Part shown: piece by piece, positions 1 through 8,117 of the stretch
How positions within the stretch are numbered: the stretch's first letter is position 1
Layout: each line of letters opens with the position of its first letter
DNA from: Ancrocorticia populi
GTDB taxonomy: Bacteria > Actinomycetota > Actinomycetes > Actinomycetales > Actinomycetaceae
Length of the DNA stretch: 64,000 nucleotides
Reading direction: 5' to 3'
Assembly (NCBI RefSeq): GCF_003123745.1
Contig: NZ_QETB01000001.1
Location: 186,001-250,000 of the forward strand
Program-made: the position numbers and the translations under genes
The notes under the pieces: generated by a model
Seen by the model: only the letters and a program-made list of their open reading frames with translations
What the model was told of the DNA's origin: nothing
Databases searched by the model: none

Positions 1-341
1 TGCGCATGAGCCACGCTCACCGAGGGCGAAACCTTTCCTTCAGAGGTGCGAATATCCCAGTATCCATAGCCAAACTCGCGCACCGAATCGACGCCGTCCA
101 CGCCTTCGACAACTGCAATGTACTCATTGAGGGGACGCTCTGAAGGATCGTCATAGTTCAGGGCGACCACAGCATCCACGCCCTCGTACTGCTGGCGCAC
201 GGACTTGGTCAAAGAAGCATTCAGTCCTGACGATAATGCAAGGGCAACCACCACGAACGCCATCGAAATAGCTACGGCCAGTGCGGTGGCCATATACCGG
301 CGCGAATGCGCCCTGATATTTGCTCGGAGAAGTTCTCCCAT
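1..341 (-). CDS. ABC transporter permease, FtsX/MacB type (3' end outside window)
   Basis: This is the N-terminal 113 residues of a membrane permease; the gene runs off the left edge. It opens MGELLRANIRAHSRRYMATA, a short basic cytoplasmic start followed by one hydrophobic helix (about residues 17-40), then a polar extracytoplasmic stretch. That is the layout of the first helix and start of the periplasmic-type domain in FtsX/MacB permeases. The ATG at 341 lies 2 bases after the stop of the ATPase gene, so the two form a transcription unit and probably one exporter complex. Substrate cannot be told; lipoprotein or envelope-stress exporters are usual for this family. Confidence 0.8.
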   Translation of the reverse strand, partial: MGELLRANIRAHSRRYMATALAVAISMAFVVVALALSSGLNASLTKSVRQQYEGVDAVVALNYDDPSERPLNEYIAVVEGVDGVDSVREFGYGYWDIRTSEGKVSPSVSVAHA

Positions 342-343
342 TG

Positions 344-1054
344 CTAAATCTCCCTCAGCTGATCGGCTGTGGGGTGATCGAGCGAGGCGGAGATCTTCCC
401 GTCCCGCACCGCGAGAACCCGATCGGCAATCAGAGCCGAATTCTCATCGTGGGTCACCATGATGACGGACTGCCCGAGCTTGTCCACGGCCTCACGGAGC
501 ATTGAAAGAACCTCGGCGGACGCCTGCGAATCCAGATTTCCGGTGGGCTCATCGGCCACGATCACGGCCGGGCGCATGAGAAGGGCACGGGCCACCGCCA
601 CGCGCTGCTGCTGGCCACCCGAGAGCTCGGAGGGCCGGTGAGAAAGGCGTTCGGAAAGCCCAAGTGAAGAAGCGATCTGATCGAACCACTGTGGATCCAC
701 GCGCTCGCCCGCCAGCTTCAGCGGTAGGAGCATGTTTGCCTTGGCATCCAGCGTGGGGACAAGGTTGAAGCTCTGGAATACAAAGCCGATGCGTTCGCGG
801 CGTAGGCGGGTGAGGTCGTCGTCGTCCAAATCCGTAATCTCACGTCCTTCGATCTGGACGGAGCCCTCGGACGGGGTGTCCAACCCGGCCAGAACGTGCA
901 GCATGGTGGACTTGCCGGAACCGGATGGCCCCATGATGGCGGTGAAGCGGCCGGCTTCGAAGCCGACGGACACGTTGTCGAGGGCCACAACGCGCGTGGC
1001 GCCGCTGCCGTAGATCTTGGAAACGCCGTTCAGGGCGACAATGGGAGTGCTCAT
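344..1054 (-). CDS. ABC transporter ATP-binding protein (LolD/MacB type)
   Basis: A 236-residue nucleotide-binding subunit, the normal size for this family. Walker A GPSGSGKST is at residues 42-50, the Q-loop at 94, the signature LSGGQQQR at about 144-151, Walker B ending VADEP at about 166-170 and the H-loop THD at 201-203. The MacB/LolD class works with FtsX-like permeases, and such a permease follows 2 bases downstream. The divergent neighbour is a histidine kinase/response regulator pair, an arrangement often seen where the two-component system controls the exporter. Start ATG at 1054 has only a weak upstream purine tract. Confidence 0.93.
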   Translation of the reverse strand: MSTPIVALNGVSKIYGSGATRVVALDNVSVGFEAGRFTAIMGPSGSGKSTMLHVLAGLDTPSEGSVQIEGREITDLDDDDLTRLRRERIGFVFQSFNLVPTLDAKANMLLPLKLAGERVDPQWFDQIASSLGLSERLSHRPSELSGGQQQRVAVARALLMRPAVIVADEPTGNLDSQASAEVLSMLREAVDKLGQSVIMVTHDENSALIADRVLAVRDGKISASLDHPTADQLREI

Positions 1055-1112
1055 GGTATCTATTCCAACGCATGGGCCAGGGGCAGCGGGAGTAGGTGAG
1101 CTATCTTCTTGA

Positions 1113-1130
1113 GGTAGAGCCAGCTCTACC
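1113..1130. promoter_or_regulatory. 18-bp perfect dyad, candidate operator between divergent genes
   Basis: GGTAGAGC-CA-GCTCTACC is an 8-bp perfect inverted repeat in the gap between the ABC exporter and the two-component genes. A plausible kinase-gene promoter overlaps it (TTGAGG at 1109-1114, TAAGCT at 1134-1139, spacer 19). It is a good candidate site for the adjacent NarL-type regulator, by inference only. Confidence 0.5.
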
Positions 1131-1168
1131 CTCTAAGCTAGGTGGTGGGAAGAGAGGAAGGCATGGGG

Positions 1169-2068
1169 ATGCGCAAGATTAAGTGGCTGATTGCCGTACC
1201 GGTAATCGCTGGCGCAGTAGCGGCCCTCCTCTTAGGAGCTGGCTTCATCTTAGGCACTGGCGGGAGTTCGATGGCCTACATCGCCAGTTGGGGAGCTGCC
1301 GCGCTGGCCGCACCTTTCCTCGTTTGGAAGCTGGTGGAATGGGCGGCACGTAAGATCACCGCGGCGGTGGATCCGCGCGAGCCTGCCGAGATAGCTGCCC
1401 TCACCGAGTCAAGGCGCGAAATCGTGCGCGCTTTTGAGATCGAGCGGCGGCGGATCGAGCGCGATCTTCACGATGGGGCACAACAGTATTTGGTGACGTC
1501 ATCCATGGCGGTGGGCGAGGCCGATCTGATCCTCGAAACCGGCGGGGATGTGGACGCGGCGCGAAAGCTGCTGGCAAAGGCTCAGGACGATGGCGCGGCA
1601 GCTCTACGGGCGCTGCGACACACGGTGGCCGGCGTGCATCCCAAGGTGTTGTCCGATCTGGGGTTGGAGGCGGCCGTGCGCAACCTCGCCGCCGATAGCC
1701 CACTGGAAGTGACCGTGCGCGTACCCCACCAACTCCCCGAGCTCCCCGAGGGCGTGGTGGCCGCGGGCTACTTCATGGTGGCCGAGGCCCTGACTAACGC
1801 CGCGAAGTACGCGGGAGGCGCATCAGTTTCGATCCTTCTGGTGGCCGATGACGATTTACATATTAGTGTTGTCGACGACGGACCCGGCGGCGCCGTGATA
1901 TCTCCCGATCATGGGTTGGCCGGCATGAAAGAACGTTTGGCCGCGTTTGGTGGAAGCTTCGGCGTGATGAGCCCGCCGGGTGGGCCAACAACCGTACAGT
2001 GTCAGATCCCGCTGCTACTGCGGCAGGGCGAATTTGGAGTGGTGATTGATGAAGCTGATCGTAGCTGA
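1169..2068 (+). CDS. Sensor histidine kinase, NarX/DesK (HisKA_3) type
   Basis: About 299 residues. Two hydrophobic segments near the N-terminus anchor it in the membrane with almost no extracellular loop. The dimerisation box contains ERDLHDGAQQ with the phospho-accepting His at about residue 101. The ATPase region shows an N-box (EALTNAAKYA), a G1 box (DDGPGG) and a G2 box (GLAGMKERL). A GTG lies in frame at 1142 and an ATG at 1163, but AGAGGAAGG at 1153-1161 sits 7 bases before the ATG at 1169, which I chose. The gene overlaps the response regulator by 20 bases. The lack of a sensory domain suggests an intramembrane-sensing kinase reading envelope stress or the neighbouring transporter. 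Confidence 0.9.
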   Translation: MRKIKWLIAVPVIAGAVAALLLGAGFILGTGGSSMAYIASWGAAALAAPFLVWKLVEWAARKITAAVDPREPAEIAALTESRREIVRAFEIERRRIERDLHDGAQQYLVTSSMAVGEADLILETGGDVDAARKLLAKAQDDGAAALRALRHTVAGVHPKVLSDLGLEAAVRNLAADSPLEVTVRVPHQLPELPEGVVAAGYFMVAEALTNAAKYAGGASVSILLVADDDLHISVVDDGPGGAVISPDHGLAGMKERLAAFGGSFGVMSPPGGPTTVQCQIPLLLRQGEFGVVIDEADRS

Positions 2069-2711
2069 CGATTCGGCGCTGTTTCGCGAAGGTTTGATCG
2101 GGCTGCTGGAGAGGCAAGGGCACGAGATCGTGGCCTTCGCGGCGAGCGCCCCCGAGCTCGAGACTGTGGCCGCAGCAAACGAGGCGGATGTGATCGTGAC
2201 CGATGTGCGCATGCCTCCGCGTATGGCCAACGATGGGTTGGCCGCCGCCGTGGAGATCCGGAAGAAGCAGCCGGAAACCGGGATCATGGTGCTCTCACAG
2301 TACGTGGCCCCGGCCTACGCCTCTGAACTCTTTAAGCCGGGAGCTCCCACCGAGGGCGTTGGCGGCCTCGGGTACTTGCTCAAGGACCGGGTCGCGCGGG
2401 TGGCCGATTTCATCCGCTCGCTTCAGGTGGTGGGCGCCGGCGGGGTGGTGGTAGATCCTGAGATTGCTACAGCCCTCGTACAGGGCCGGCCATCCCGGCT
2501 GGACGTGCTGTCCCAGCGCGAGGAAGAAGTCTTGGAGCTTATGGCCCAGGGCCTGTCCAACCAGCAGATCTGTGGCAAGCTCTATCTCTCCAGCGCGGCA
2601 GTGTCCAAGCATGTGGCCGCCGTATTCTCGAAGCTGGGGATGGCACCTGGCGAAGACAACCGGCGGGTTCGGGCGGTTTTGGCCTACCTCACCGAGAAAC
2701 AGGGAATGTAG
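2049..2711 (+). CDS. Response regulator, NarL/FixJ (LuxR) family
   Basis: A receiver domain with Asp pair DD at residues 7-8 and the phospho-acceptor Asp at about 52 (VTDVRMPP) is followed by a LuxR-type helix-turn-helix starting LSQREEEVLELMAQGLS. Length (220 residues) is normal. A TTG lies one codon upstream, but GGAG at 2036-2039 is spaced 9 bases from ATG 2049. The start lies inside the kinase gene, so the two are translationally coupled partners. Likely targets are its own promoter and the divergent ABC exporter. Confidence 0.92.
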   Translation: MKLIVADDSALFREGLIGLLERQGHEIVAFAASAPELETVAAANEADVIVTDVRMPPRMANDGLAAAVEIRKKQPETGIMVLSQYVAPAYASELFKPGAPTEGVGGLGYLLKDRVARVADFIRSLQVVGAGGVVVDPEIATALVQGRPSRLDVLSQREEEVLELMAQGLSNQQICGKLYLSSAAVSKHVAAVFSKLGMAPGEDNRRVRAVLAYLTEKQGM

Positions 2712-5120
2712 TTGGAGGATCTGCCGGTTTCAGCCAAGATCGCAGATATTCGGGCGGCACTCGCGAGTGGCGCCGTAGTTATTCAATCGCCTCCGGGCAC
2801 AGGTAAGACTACGGTGGTTCCTCAGATAGTTGCCGAGCAGTGCTCAGGGCGGGTGCTTGTGACGCAACCGCGCAGAGTCGCTGCCCGGGCGGCGGCGCGG
2901 AGGATTGCTGATCTACGCGGTGAGCGGGTGGGCAAATCCGTGGGTTTCTCCGTGCGGGGTGAGAGCCGCGTGGGGCCGGATACGCGGATCGAGATGGTGA
3001 CTCCGGGCGTACTGGTGCGCCGCCTGCAACGCGACCCTGAGCTGGCTGGCGTTGGCGCGGTGATCCTAGATGAGGTTCACGAGCGACACTTGGACAGCGA
3101 TTTGGCCATGGCAATGTGTGTGGACGTGCGGGACGCGCTGCGCGATGATCTCCTGCTCATAGCCATGTCCGCCACCGTGGAGGCGGAACGGACCGCTCGC
3201 TTGATCGGCGGCGAGACCGTGGACATCCCGGGGGCGATTCATCCGGTTCGGACGGTGTGGACACCGCCGCCGCGGGGGATGGAGCCCCTCGGGGGATACG
3301 GCGTGCGGCGCGAGTTTCTTGGGTGGGTGGCTGATACCGTGACCCGCGCGCTGGCGGAGGTTCCCGAGGGCGATGTGCTCGTGTTTCTGCCGGGAGTGCG
3401 GGAAGTTCGTGAGGTTGCGGGCCTCGTGGGCCGCAATGCGGAGTTGGCTGTGCTGGAGCTGCACGGCTCGCTCTCCGCGGCAGAACAGGATCGTATTTTC
3501 GAGGGGTCGGGGAGGCGACGGGTCATCGTGGCCACCGCCATCGCGGAGTCCTCGTTGACCGTTCCGGGCGTGCGGATTGTGGTGGATGCTGGGCTTTCAC
3601 GCGAGCCGCGGATGGACTACGCGCACGGCATGGGTGGGCTGGTAACGGTCCGCGAATCGCAGGCAGCTGGCACCCAGCGTGCCGGGCGTGCCGGACGATT
3701 GGGGCCCGGCAGCGTCTATCGCACGATGGACCAGACCACTTGGGCTCGCCTTGCTCCTCAGAGCGAACCGGAGATCCGAACCGCCGATCTGACGGACTTC
3801 ATGTTGGAGGCCGCGGTGTGGGGCGCGCCTAGCGGTAAGGATCTCGCGTTGCTCGACGAACCGCTGGAGGCTGGGCGTGAGGCCGCCGAGGAGGTCCTGC
3901 GCGGGATCGGTGCAGTGGATGAAGAGGGTAGGGCCACCGGACTGGGGAAGCGTATCGCGGAGCTTCCCGTGGGCCCGCGTATCGGCCGGGCGCTGCTCGA
4001 ATCGGCACCTGAGATGCCGGCGGCGCAGATCTGCGCACTGATTGAGGAGAACGTGCGTATTCCGGACGCTGATCTGGTGGGCAACTGGGCTCATGCCACC
4101 CGCAGCGCTCCAAACTGGAAGCAGCAAACAAAGCGGTTGCAGAAGATGGCGGGCAGCTCTGGCGAATTGGGTAGCCTGAGCGAGCCGACCGAGCGACAGA
4201 TCGCCGCCGTGATCATGCGGGCCTATCCGGATCGGGTAGCCCGGAGGCGGCGCGGGACGGGCCGCTACCTTCTTGCCAATGGTGTGGGCGGCGTACTCCC
4301 GGAGCACTCTCCGCTTCAGGGCTGCGAGTGGCTCGCAATAGCTCAAATCGATCGCGGACAGGGCCGGGCGGACGCCATGATTCGCATGGCAGCACCGCTG
4401 GATGAGGACCTTGTGGATACCCTCCCCGTGACCACACAACATGAGGTGACATTCTCTGGCGGCAAGCTCCGCGGGCAATCACGGAGGATGGTGGGGGCGA
4501 TTGAGGTTGCCGTCGTCGGTGAAAAAACAAATCCGGAGGCGGCTCGAAAGTGGGTTTCCTCAGGGAATCTGGTGTTTGACTGGACGGAGGCGGCAACGAA
4601 GCTGCGGCAGCGTATGGCCTTCTTGCACCGTGCGTTGGGGGAGCCGTGGCCGGATGTGAGTGACGCGGCGCTGGCCGAGCGGCTGGAGGAGTGGGCAGGG
4701 CTGGAAATTGAGCGGTTTATTCGGGGCGGGAAGCTGGCGCCGGTGAGCCGTGGACAGTTGGAGCGGCTCTTCCCATGGCCGGATGCGGCCAACATTGACG
4801 TACTGGCACCGGAGAGAATTGCGGCGCCGAGTGGGCAGAGCTTCGCGGTGGACTATTTGGGGGAGCGCCCCAAGATTCGGCTACGGGTTCAGCAGGCGTT
4901 CGGATGGACCGAAACTCCCGAGATCGCGGGGGTTCCTCTGAATCTTGAGCTACTTTCGCCCGCCTCGCGGCCCGTGGCTATCACGGACGATCTGGCGGAA
5001 TTTTGGGCGGGGGCGTACGCCCAGGTTCGCGCAGAGATGCGCGGGCGGTACCCGCGCCATCCATGGCCCGAGGATCCGGCACATGAGAAGCCGACGAATC
5101 GGGCGAAAAGGAAGGCATAA
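2712..5120 (+). CDS. hrpB: ATP-dependent helicase HrpB-like (DEAH box)
   Basis: An 802-residue DEAH-box helicase, close to the usual HrpB length. Walker A PPGTGKTT is at 27-34, the DEVH box at 120-123, SAT at 153-155, and motif VI (QRAGRAGR) at about 325. The C-terminal half carries the HrpB-type extension rather than the longer HrpA one. The start is a TTG immediately after the regulator's stop (zero gap), so it is read from the same message. HrpB proteins are implied in RNA or ribonucleoprotein remodelling, but their substrate is poorly known. Linkage to a two-component system is probably only positional. Confidence 0.87.
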   Translation: MEDLPVSAKIADIRAALASGAVVIQSPPGTGKTTVVPQIVAEQCSGRVLVTQPRRVAARAAARRIADLRGERVGKSVGFSVRGESRVGPDTRIEMVTPGVLVRRLQRDPELAGVGAVILDEVHERHLDSDLAMAMCVDVRDALRDDLLLIAMSATVEAERTARLIGGETVDIPGAIHPVRTVWTPPPRGMEPLGGYGVRREFLGWVADTVTRALAEVPEGDVLVFLPGVREVREVAGLVGRNAELAVLELHGSLSAAEQDRIFEGSGRRRVIVATAIAESSLTVPGVRIVVDAGLSREPRMDYAHGMGGLVTVRESQAAGTQRAGRAGRLGPGSVYRTMDQTTWARLAPQSEPEIRTADLTDFMLEAAVWGAPSGKDLALLDEPLEAGREAAEEVLRGIGAVDEEGRATGLGKRIAELPVGPRIGRALLESAPEMPAAQICALIEENVRIPDADLVGNWAHATRSAPNWKQQTKRLQKMAGSSGELGSLSEPTERQIAAVIMRAYPDRVARRRRGTGRYLLANGVGGVLPEHSPLQGCEWLAIAQIDRGQGRADAMIRMAAPLDEDLVDTLPVTTQHEVTFSGGKLRGQSRRMVGAIEVAVVGEKTNPEAARKWVSSGNLVFDWTEAATKLRQRMAFLHRALGEPWPDVSDAALAERLEEWAGLEIERFIRGGKLAPVSRGQLERLFPWPDAANIDVLAPERIAAPSGQSFAVDYLGERPKIRLRVQQAFGWTETPEIAGVPLNLELLSPASRPVAITDDLAEFWAGAYAQVRAEMRGRYPRHPWPEDPAHEKPTNRAKRKA

Positions 5121-5145
5121 TTTACGGTAGTGGAGGGACAACGAT

Positions 5146-6917
5146 ATGACTGATGCTACGGTAACGCTCATTGTCATGGGCGTAGCGATTGTCGCGTTTA
5201 TTTCCAACCGTTTGCCGGTGGCGTTGTTGCCATTTTGACAGCCCTGTCCCTGTATGGGCTTGGTGTTTTAGACCTTGGAAGTGCGGTGGCTGGCTTTGGT
5301 GACCCGGCCGTGCTGTTCTTGGCCTCGCTCTTTGTGGTAGCTGAAGGCCTAGATGCCTCGGGTATCACGTCGTGGATAGCCCGTTCCATCACAGCACGGG
5401 TGCACGGGGAAACCGCGCTAATGGTAGCTCTCATGGTGGTGACTGCCGTTCTGGCCGCCCTTCTCACTCCCAACGGTGCGGCGGCGGCCATGGTTCCCAT
5501 CGTCTTGACCTCGGCCAGATCCATTGGCGTGAGCCCCGCCAAAATGCTCATGCCCGTTGCCTTCGCGGCAAGCGCCGGAGCTTTGCTTACTCTGTCCGGA
5601 TCCGTGGTGAACGTTCTCGTATCCCAGACCGCTCAGGAGGCCACAGGTCAGGGCTTCGGCTACTTCGAGTTCGGTATCGCGGGTGTCCTCCTCGTGGGTG
5701 GCTCAATCCTTGCAGTTGTGACCGTACAGCGCTGGATCCCAGTGGAGCGCGATACGAAGCAGACGAAGGACTTCGGGCGGCATGTGGACGCTCTTGTAGA
5801 ACATTATGAGCTAGAGCAGGGCTTTTACCGGCTGCGGGTGGATGAGGAGTCCGGGGTGTCCGCTCAGGGGTTGGGCAGTAGAGCGGAACTATACGCGGTT
5901 CAAACACCGGACGGCGGGGTTCGTGGGCTTGACGAGGATCTGCATACAGGCGACGAGCTGCTGGTGACCGGACAGGATGAGGACATTGAGGAACTGGTTC
6001 GTTCGGCCAACCTCAGCATTGTCCAAACCCCGCTGCGCCGTTCAACTCAATCTCAGCTGGTGCTGGAAGAGGCGGGGGCTGCCGAAGTGATTGTTGCCCC
6101 GCGTTCAGCGTTGGCCGGGCGGTCGGTGTTCACTGGCATGCGCATCGGCACCGTGACCATTCTGGGTATACGACACAAGGGCAAGGATGCCCGGACCGCG
6201 GAGGTGGAACTTCAAGAGGGCGATACGCTGCTAGTGCACGGACCACGGGACGGGATCTTCCGGCTGGTGGACTTTCAGGAGGTTGTTCTTGTGGACTGTC
6301 CTGAATCCATGCGGCGGCAGCTGGCGCCCTTGGGGCGGCGGGCATGGGTGGCTGGGGCCATCACGCTGGTCATGATCGTTGCCCTGTCCGCCAATCTGCT
6401 AGAGCCAGCGGTTGCGGGGCTTCTAGCGGCGTGTGCGATGGTGCTGGTCAAGGTGGTGAGCGCCGAACAGGCCTATCGAGCGATCTCATGGCAGATGCTG
6501 GTGCTCATCGGGGCACTCATTGCGCTTTCAACCGCGATCACCTCGTCCGGGGCGGCAGAGCTTCTTGCTGATGGGGTGCTGTCTGTTGCGGGAGGTGGGG
6601 GAGTTGTTCCGGTTCTCGCAGTGGTTTTCTTGGTGACGGCCGCCCTCGGTCAATTCGTCTCAAACACCGCGTCTGTGCTTGTGATGACTCCCGTGGTGTT
6701 GGCGATCGGTGAGGCGTCTACGATAGATCCGCGCATGATGCTCATGTCTTTGGCCATCGCCTCGGGGGCGTCCTTCCTCACGCCTATCGCCACGCCCGCT
6801 AACATGATCGCCGGAGCAGCCGCCGGCTATCACTTCTCCGATTACTGGCGTCCTGGCCTTGCACTCATGGCCGTGTGGTTCATAGTGGCCGTCTTCTTCG
6901 TACCGATTGTTTGGTAG
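5146..6917 (+). pseudogene. SLC13-family permease with TrkA-C domains, frameshifted near the 5' end
   Basis: A polytopic anion permease: hydrophobic N-terminal half, two soluble RCK/TrkA-C-like regions in the middle, then a second membrane half containing QFVSNTASVLVM, typical of SLC13/CitT carriers. The proper start is ATG 5146, preceded by GGAGGG with ideal spacing and reading MTDATVTLIVMGVAIVAFIS. That frame meets TGA at 5236, while the rest of the protein is in the -1 frame, where reading continues VVAILTALSLYGLG. Restoring one G after GCGTTG (about 5226) rejoins both halves as ...RLPVALVAILTAL. A shorter 560-residue product from TTG 5235 is possible but would lack the first helix and has no ribosome site. 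Sequencing error is the main alternative to real decay. Confidence 0.75.
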
Positions 6918-7280
6918 CTAGTCCGCGGCTCGTTCGAGGGTACCTAGCGTCTCGCCATCCGCGCCGAGGATTGTCAAGGTATCGCCGTCCAGCGTGGCGG
7001 AATCTAGCCCGGACAGCCAGGCGTCTACATCCGGGCAGGCCATCATCGTGGAGGCGACGGGGGAGAAAGAGATGTCTTTGCCGTCCTGAGTCCACGAACT
7101 TGTGAGGCGGTTGCAGCCGTCGGTTCCGGATACCTTGCCGTCCTCCTCGAACGTGAGCGACGGCTGACCCTCCGCGTCCTCACCCCATGTGCCTACCACA
7201 GTGTCCGAGCTGGAACAGCCGGCTAGTCCGGCGCTTGTGAGGCTTACTGCTGCGAGAATGGAAAGGATCCGGCGGTTCAT
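6918..7280 (-). CDS. META-domain (HslJ-like) lipoprotein
   Basis: A 120-residue secreted lipoprotein. The signal peptide MNRRILSILAAVSLTSAGLAGC ends in lipobox LAGC with the acylated Cys at 22. The mature part has the META/HslJ pattern: a GTW start, a central GxxGCNR turn (SGTDGCNRL), then a TMMACPD segment and a closing strand pair. HslJ-type proteins are associated with heat shock and novobiocin tolerance; here function is unknown beyond an envelope location. Its stop directly abuts the stop of the convergent SLC13 gene with no spacer. Confidence 0.85.
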   Translation of the reverse strand: MNRRILSILAAVSLTSAGLAGCSSSDTVVGTWGEDAEGQPSLTFEEDGKVSGTDGCNRLTSSWTQDGKDISFSPVASTMMACPDVDAWLSGLDSATLDGDTLTILGADGETLGTLERAAD

Positions 7281-7313
7281 GCTTCGATTGTTCCACGTGT
7301 ATACCCTTCGGGG

Positions 7314-7742
7314 CTACGACGCGACTTCGTCTTCTTCTTCGAAGCTAGCCGCCAAGACGTCCGCGTTGGCCGCAACTTGGCGAATCACCCGCAGAATGCC
7401 CGAGCGGGTCATGCCCTGGAACGGGAGGCTGGAGCGCAGGGATAGGGCACCGTCTGCGAACACCACGCCGCCCTCTAGGAACTTGGCGGCTTCCTCCATT
7501 GCCTCGCGCACCTGAGCATCGCGCGGCGATTCGATGATGGGGGCGGTGATGTAGGCGATCTGGCCTAGTTCTCCTACCGGGGCATAGGCCACGGTAACGG
7601 TGCGCTTCCGCTTCTCCGTCTTCCACTCCACGGTGAAGCTGAGCGCTCCTGAACCGGTTTCTTCGGCGTCCATATCCCCGATTAAGGCGTCTTGAAGGCT
7701 CTGCCAATCATCGATGACGCGCTCGCGCTTCTTCCCGAACAT
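7314..7742 (-). CDS. Conserved hypothetical protein, paralogue of upstream neighbour
   Basis: A 142-residue soluble acidic protein with no signal or membrane segment. It alternates hydrophobic strands (TVEWKTEKRKRTVTVAYAPV, IAYITAPII) with a C-terminal helix, like YbjN or type III-chaperone-like folds; this is a structural impression only. The segment GALSLRSSLPFQGMTRSGIL matches GALRIMNETVHLHQALPFAG in the preceding gene, so the two arose by duplication. Its ATG overlaps the preceding stop (TGATG), giving coupled translation and suggesting a heteromer. Confidence 0.75.
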   Translation of the reverse strand: MFGKKRERVIDDWQSLQDALIGDMDAEETGSGALSFTVEWKTEKRKRTVTVAYAPVGELGQIAYITAPIIESPRDAQVREAMEEAAKFLEGGVVFADGALSLRSSLPFQGMTRSGILRVIRQVAANADVLAASFEEEDEVAS

Positions 7743-8107
7743 CAGATCTCCCTCATGAGTGCGTGAGCCTCAGTGACAGCTAGGCGAATAGCCTGATCTA
7801 GGCGTTCCGCTTCTAGGCCCGCGAACGGCAGGGCCTGATGGAGGTGAACTGTTTCGTTCATGATCCGCAGGGCGCCGAGCGGGAGATCCTCGGAGGCCGC
7901 TGCCAGATGCAGGAGATCCGTCTTATCGGCCGGGGCGATCGGGGAGGCGATGTGCACTACCGTGTACTCCGGATCCGCCGTCGATTTACCGTTCCAGACC
8001 ATCGCGGGCCCGGCTTCGAGGCGCAGGCGGGCATGGATTGAACTGGAATCGTCCGATTCGAAGGTCTCTTTCACGTGGGCAAGGCATTCGTCCCAGGAAG
8101 CAAACAT
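7742..8107 (-). CDS. Conserved hypothetical protein, paralogue of downstream neighbour
   Basis: A 121-residue soluble protein, first of a two-gene unit. It shows the same order of strands and a final helix as the next gene, including the shared LPFxG segment near residue 100. No catalytic motif is visible. It may form a complex with the coupled 142-residue protein. The promoter must lie within or just upstream of the short gap to the amino acid permease. Confidence 0.7.
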   Translation of the reverse strand: MFASWDECLAHVKETFESDDSSSIHARLRLEAGPAMVWNGKSTADPEYTVVHIASPIAPADKTDLLHLAAASEDLPLGALRIMNETVHLHQALPFAGLEAERLDQAIRLAVTEAHALMREI

Positions 8108-8117
8108 GGGTACTAGC

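Noticed and set aside
5220-5240. Programmed -1 frameshift in the SLC13 gene
   Set aside because: No slippery heptamer or stimulatory structure is visible at the site; a one-base deletion explains it more simply.
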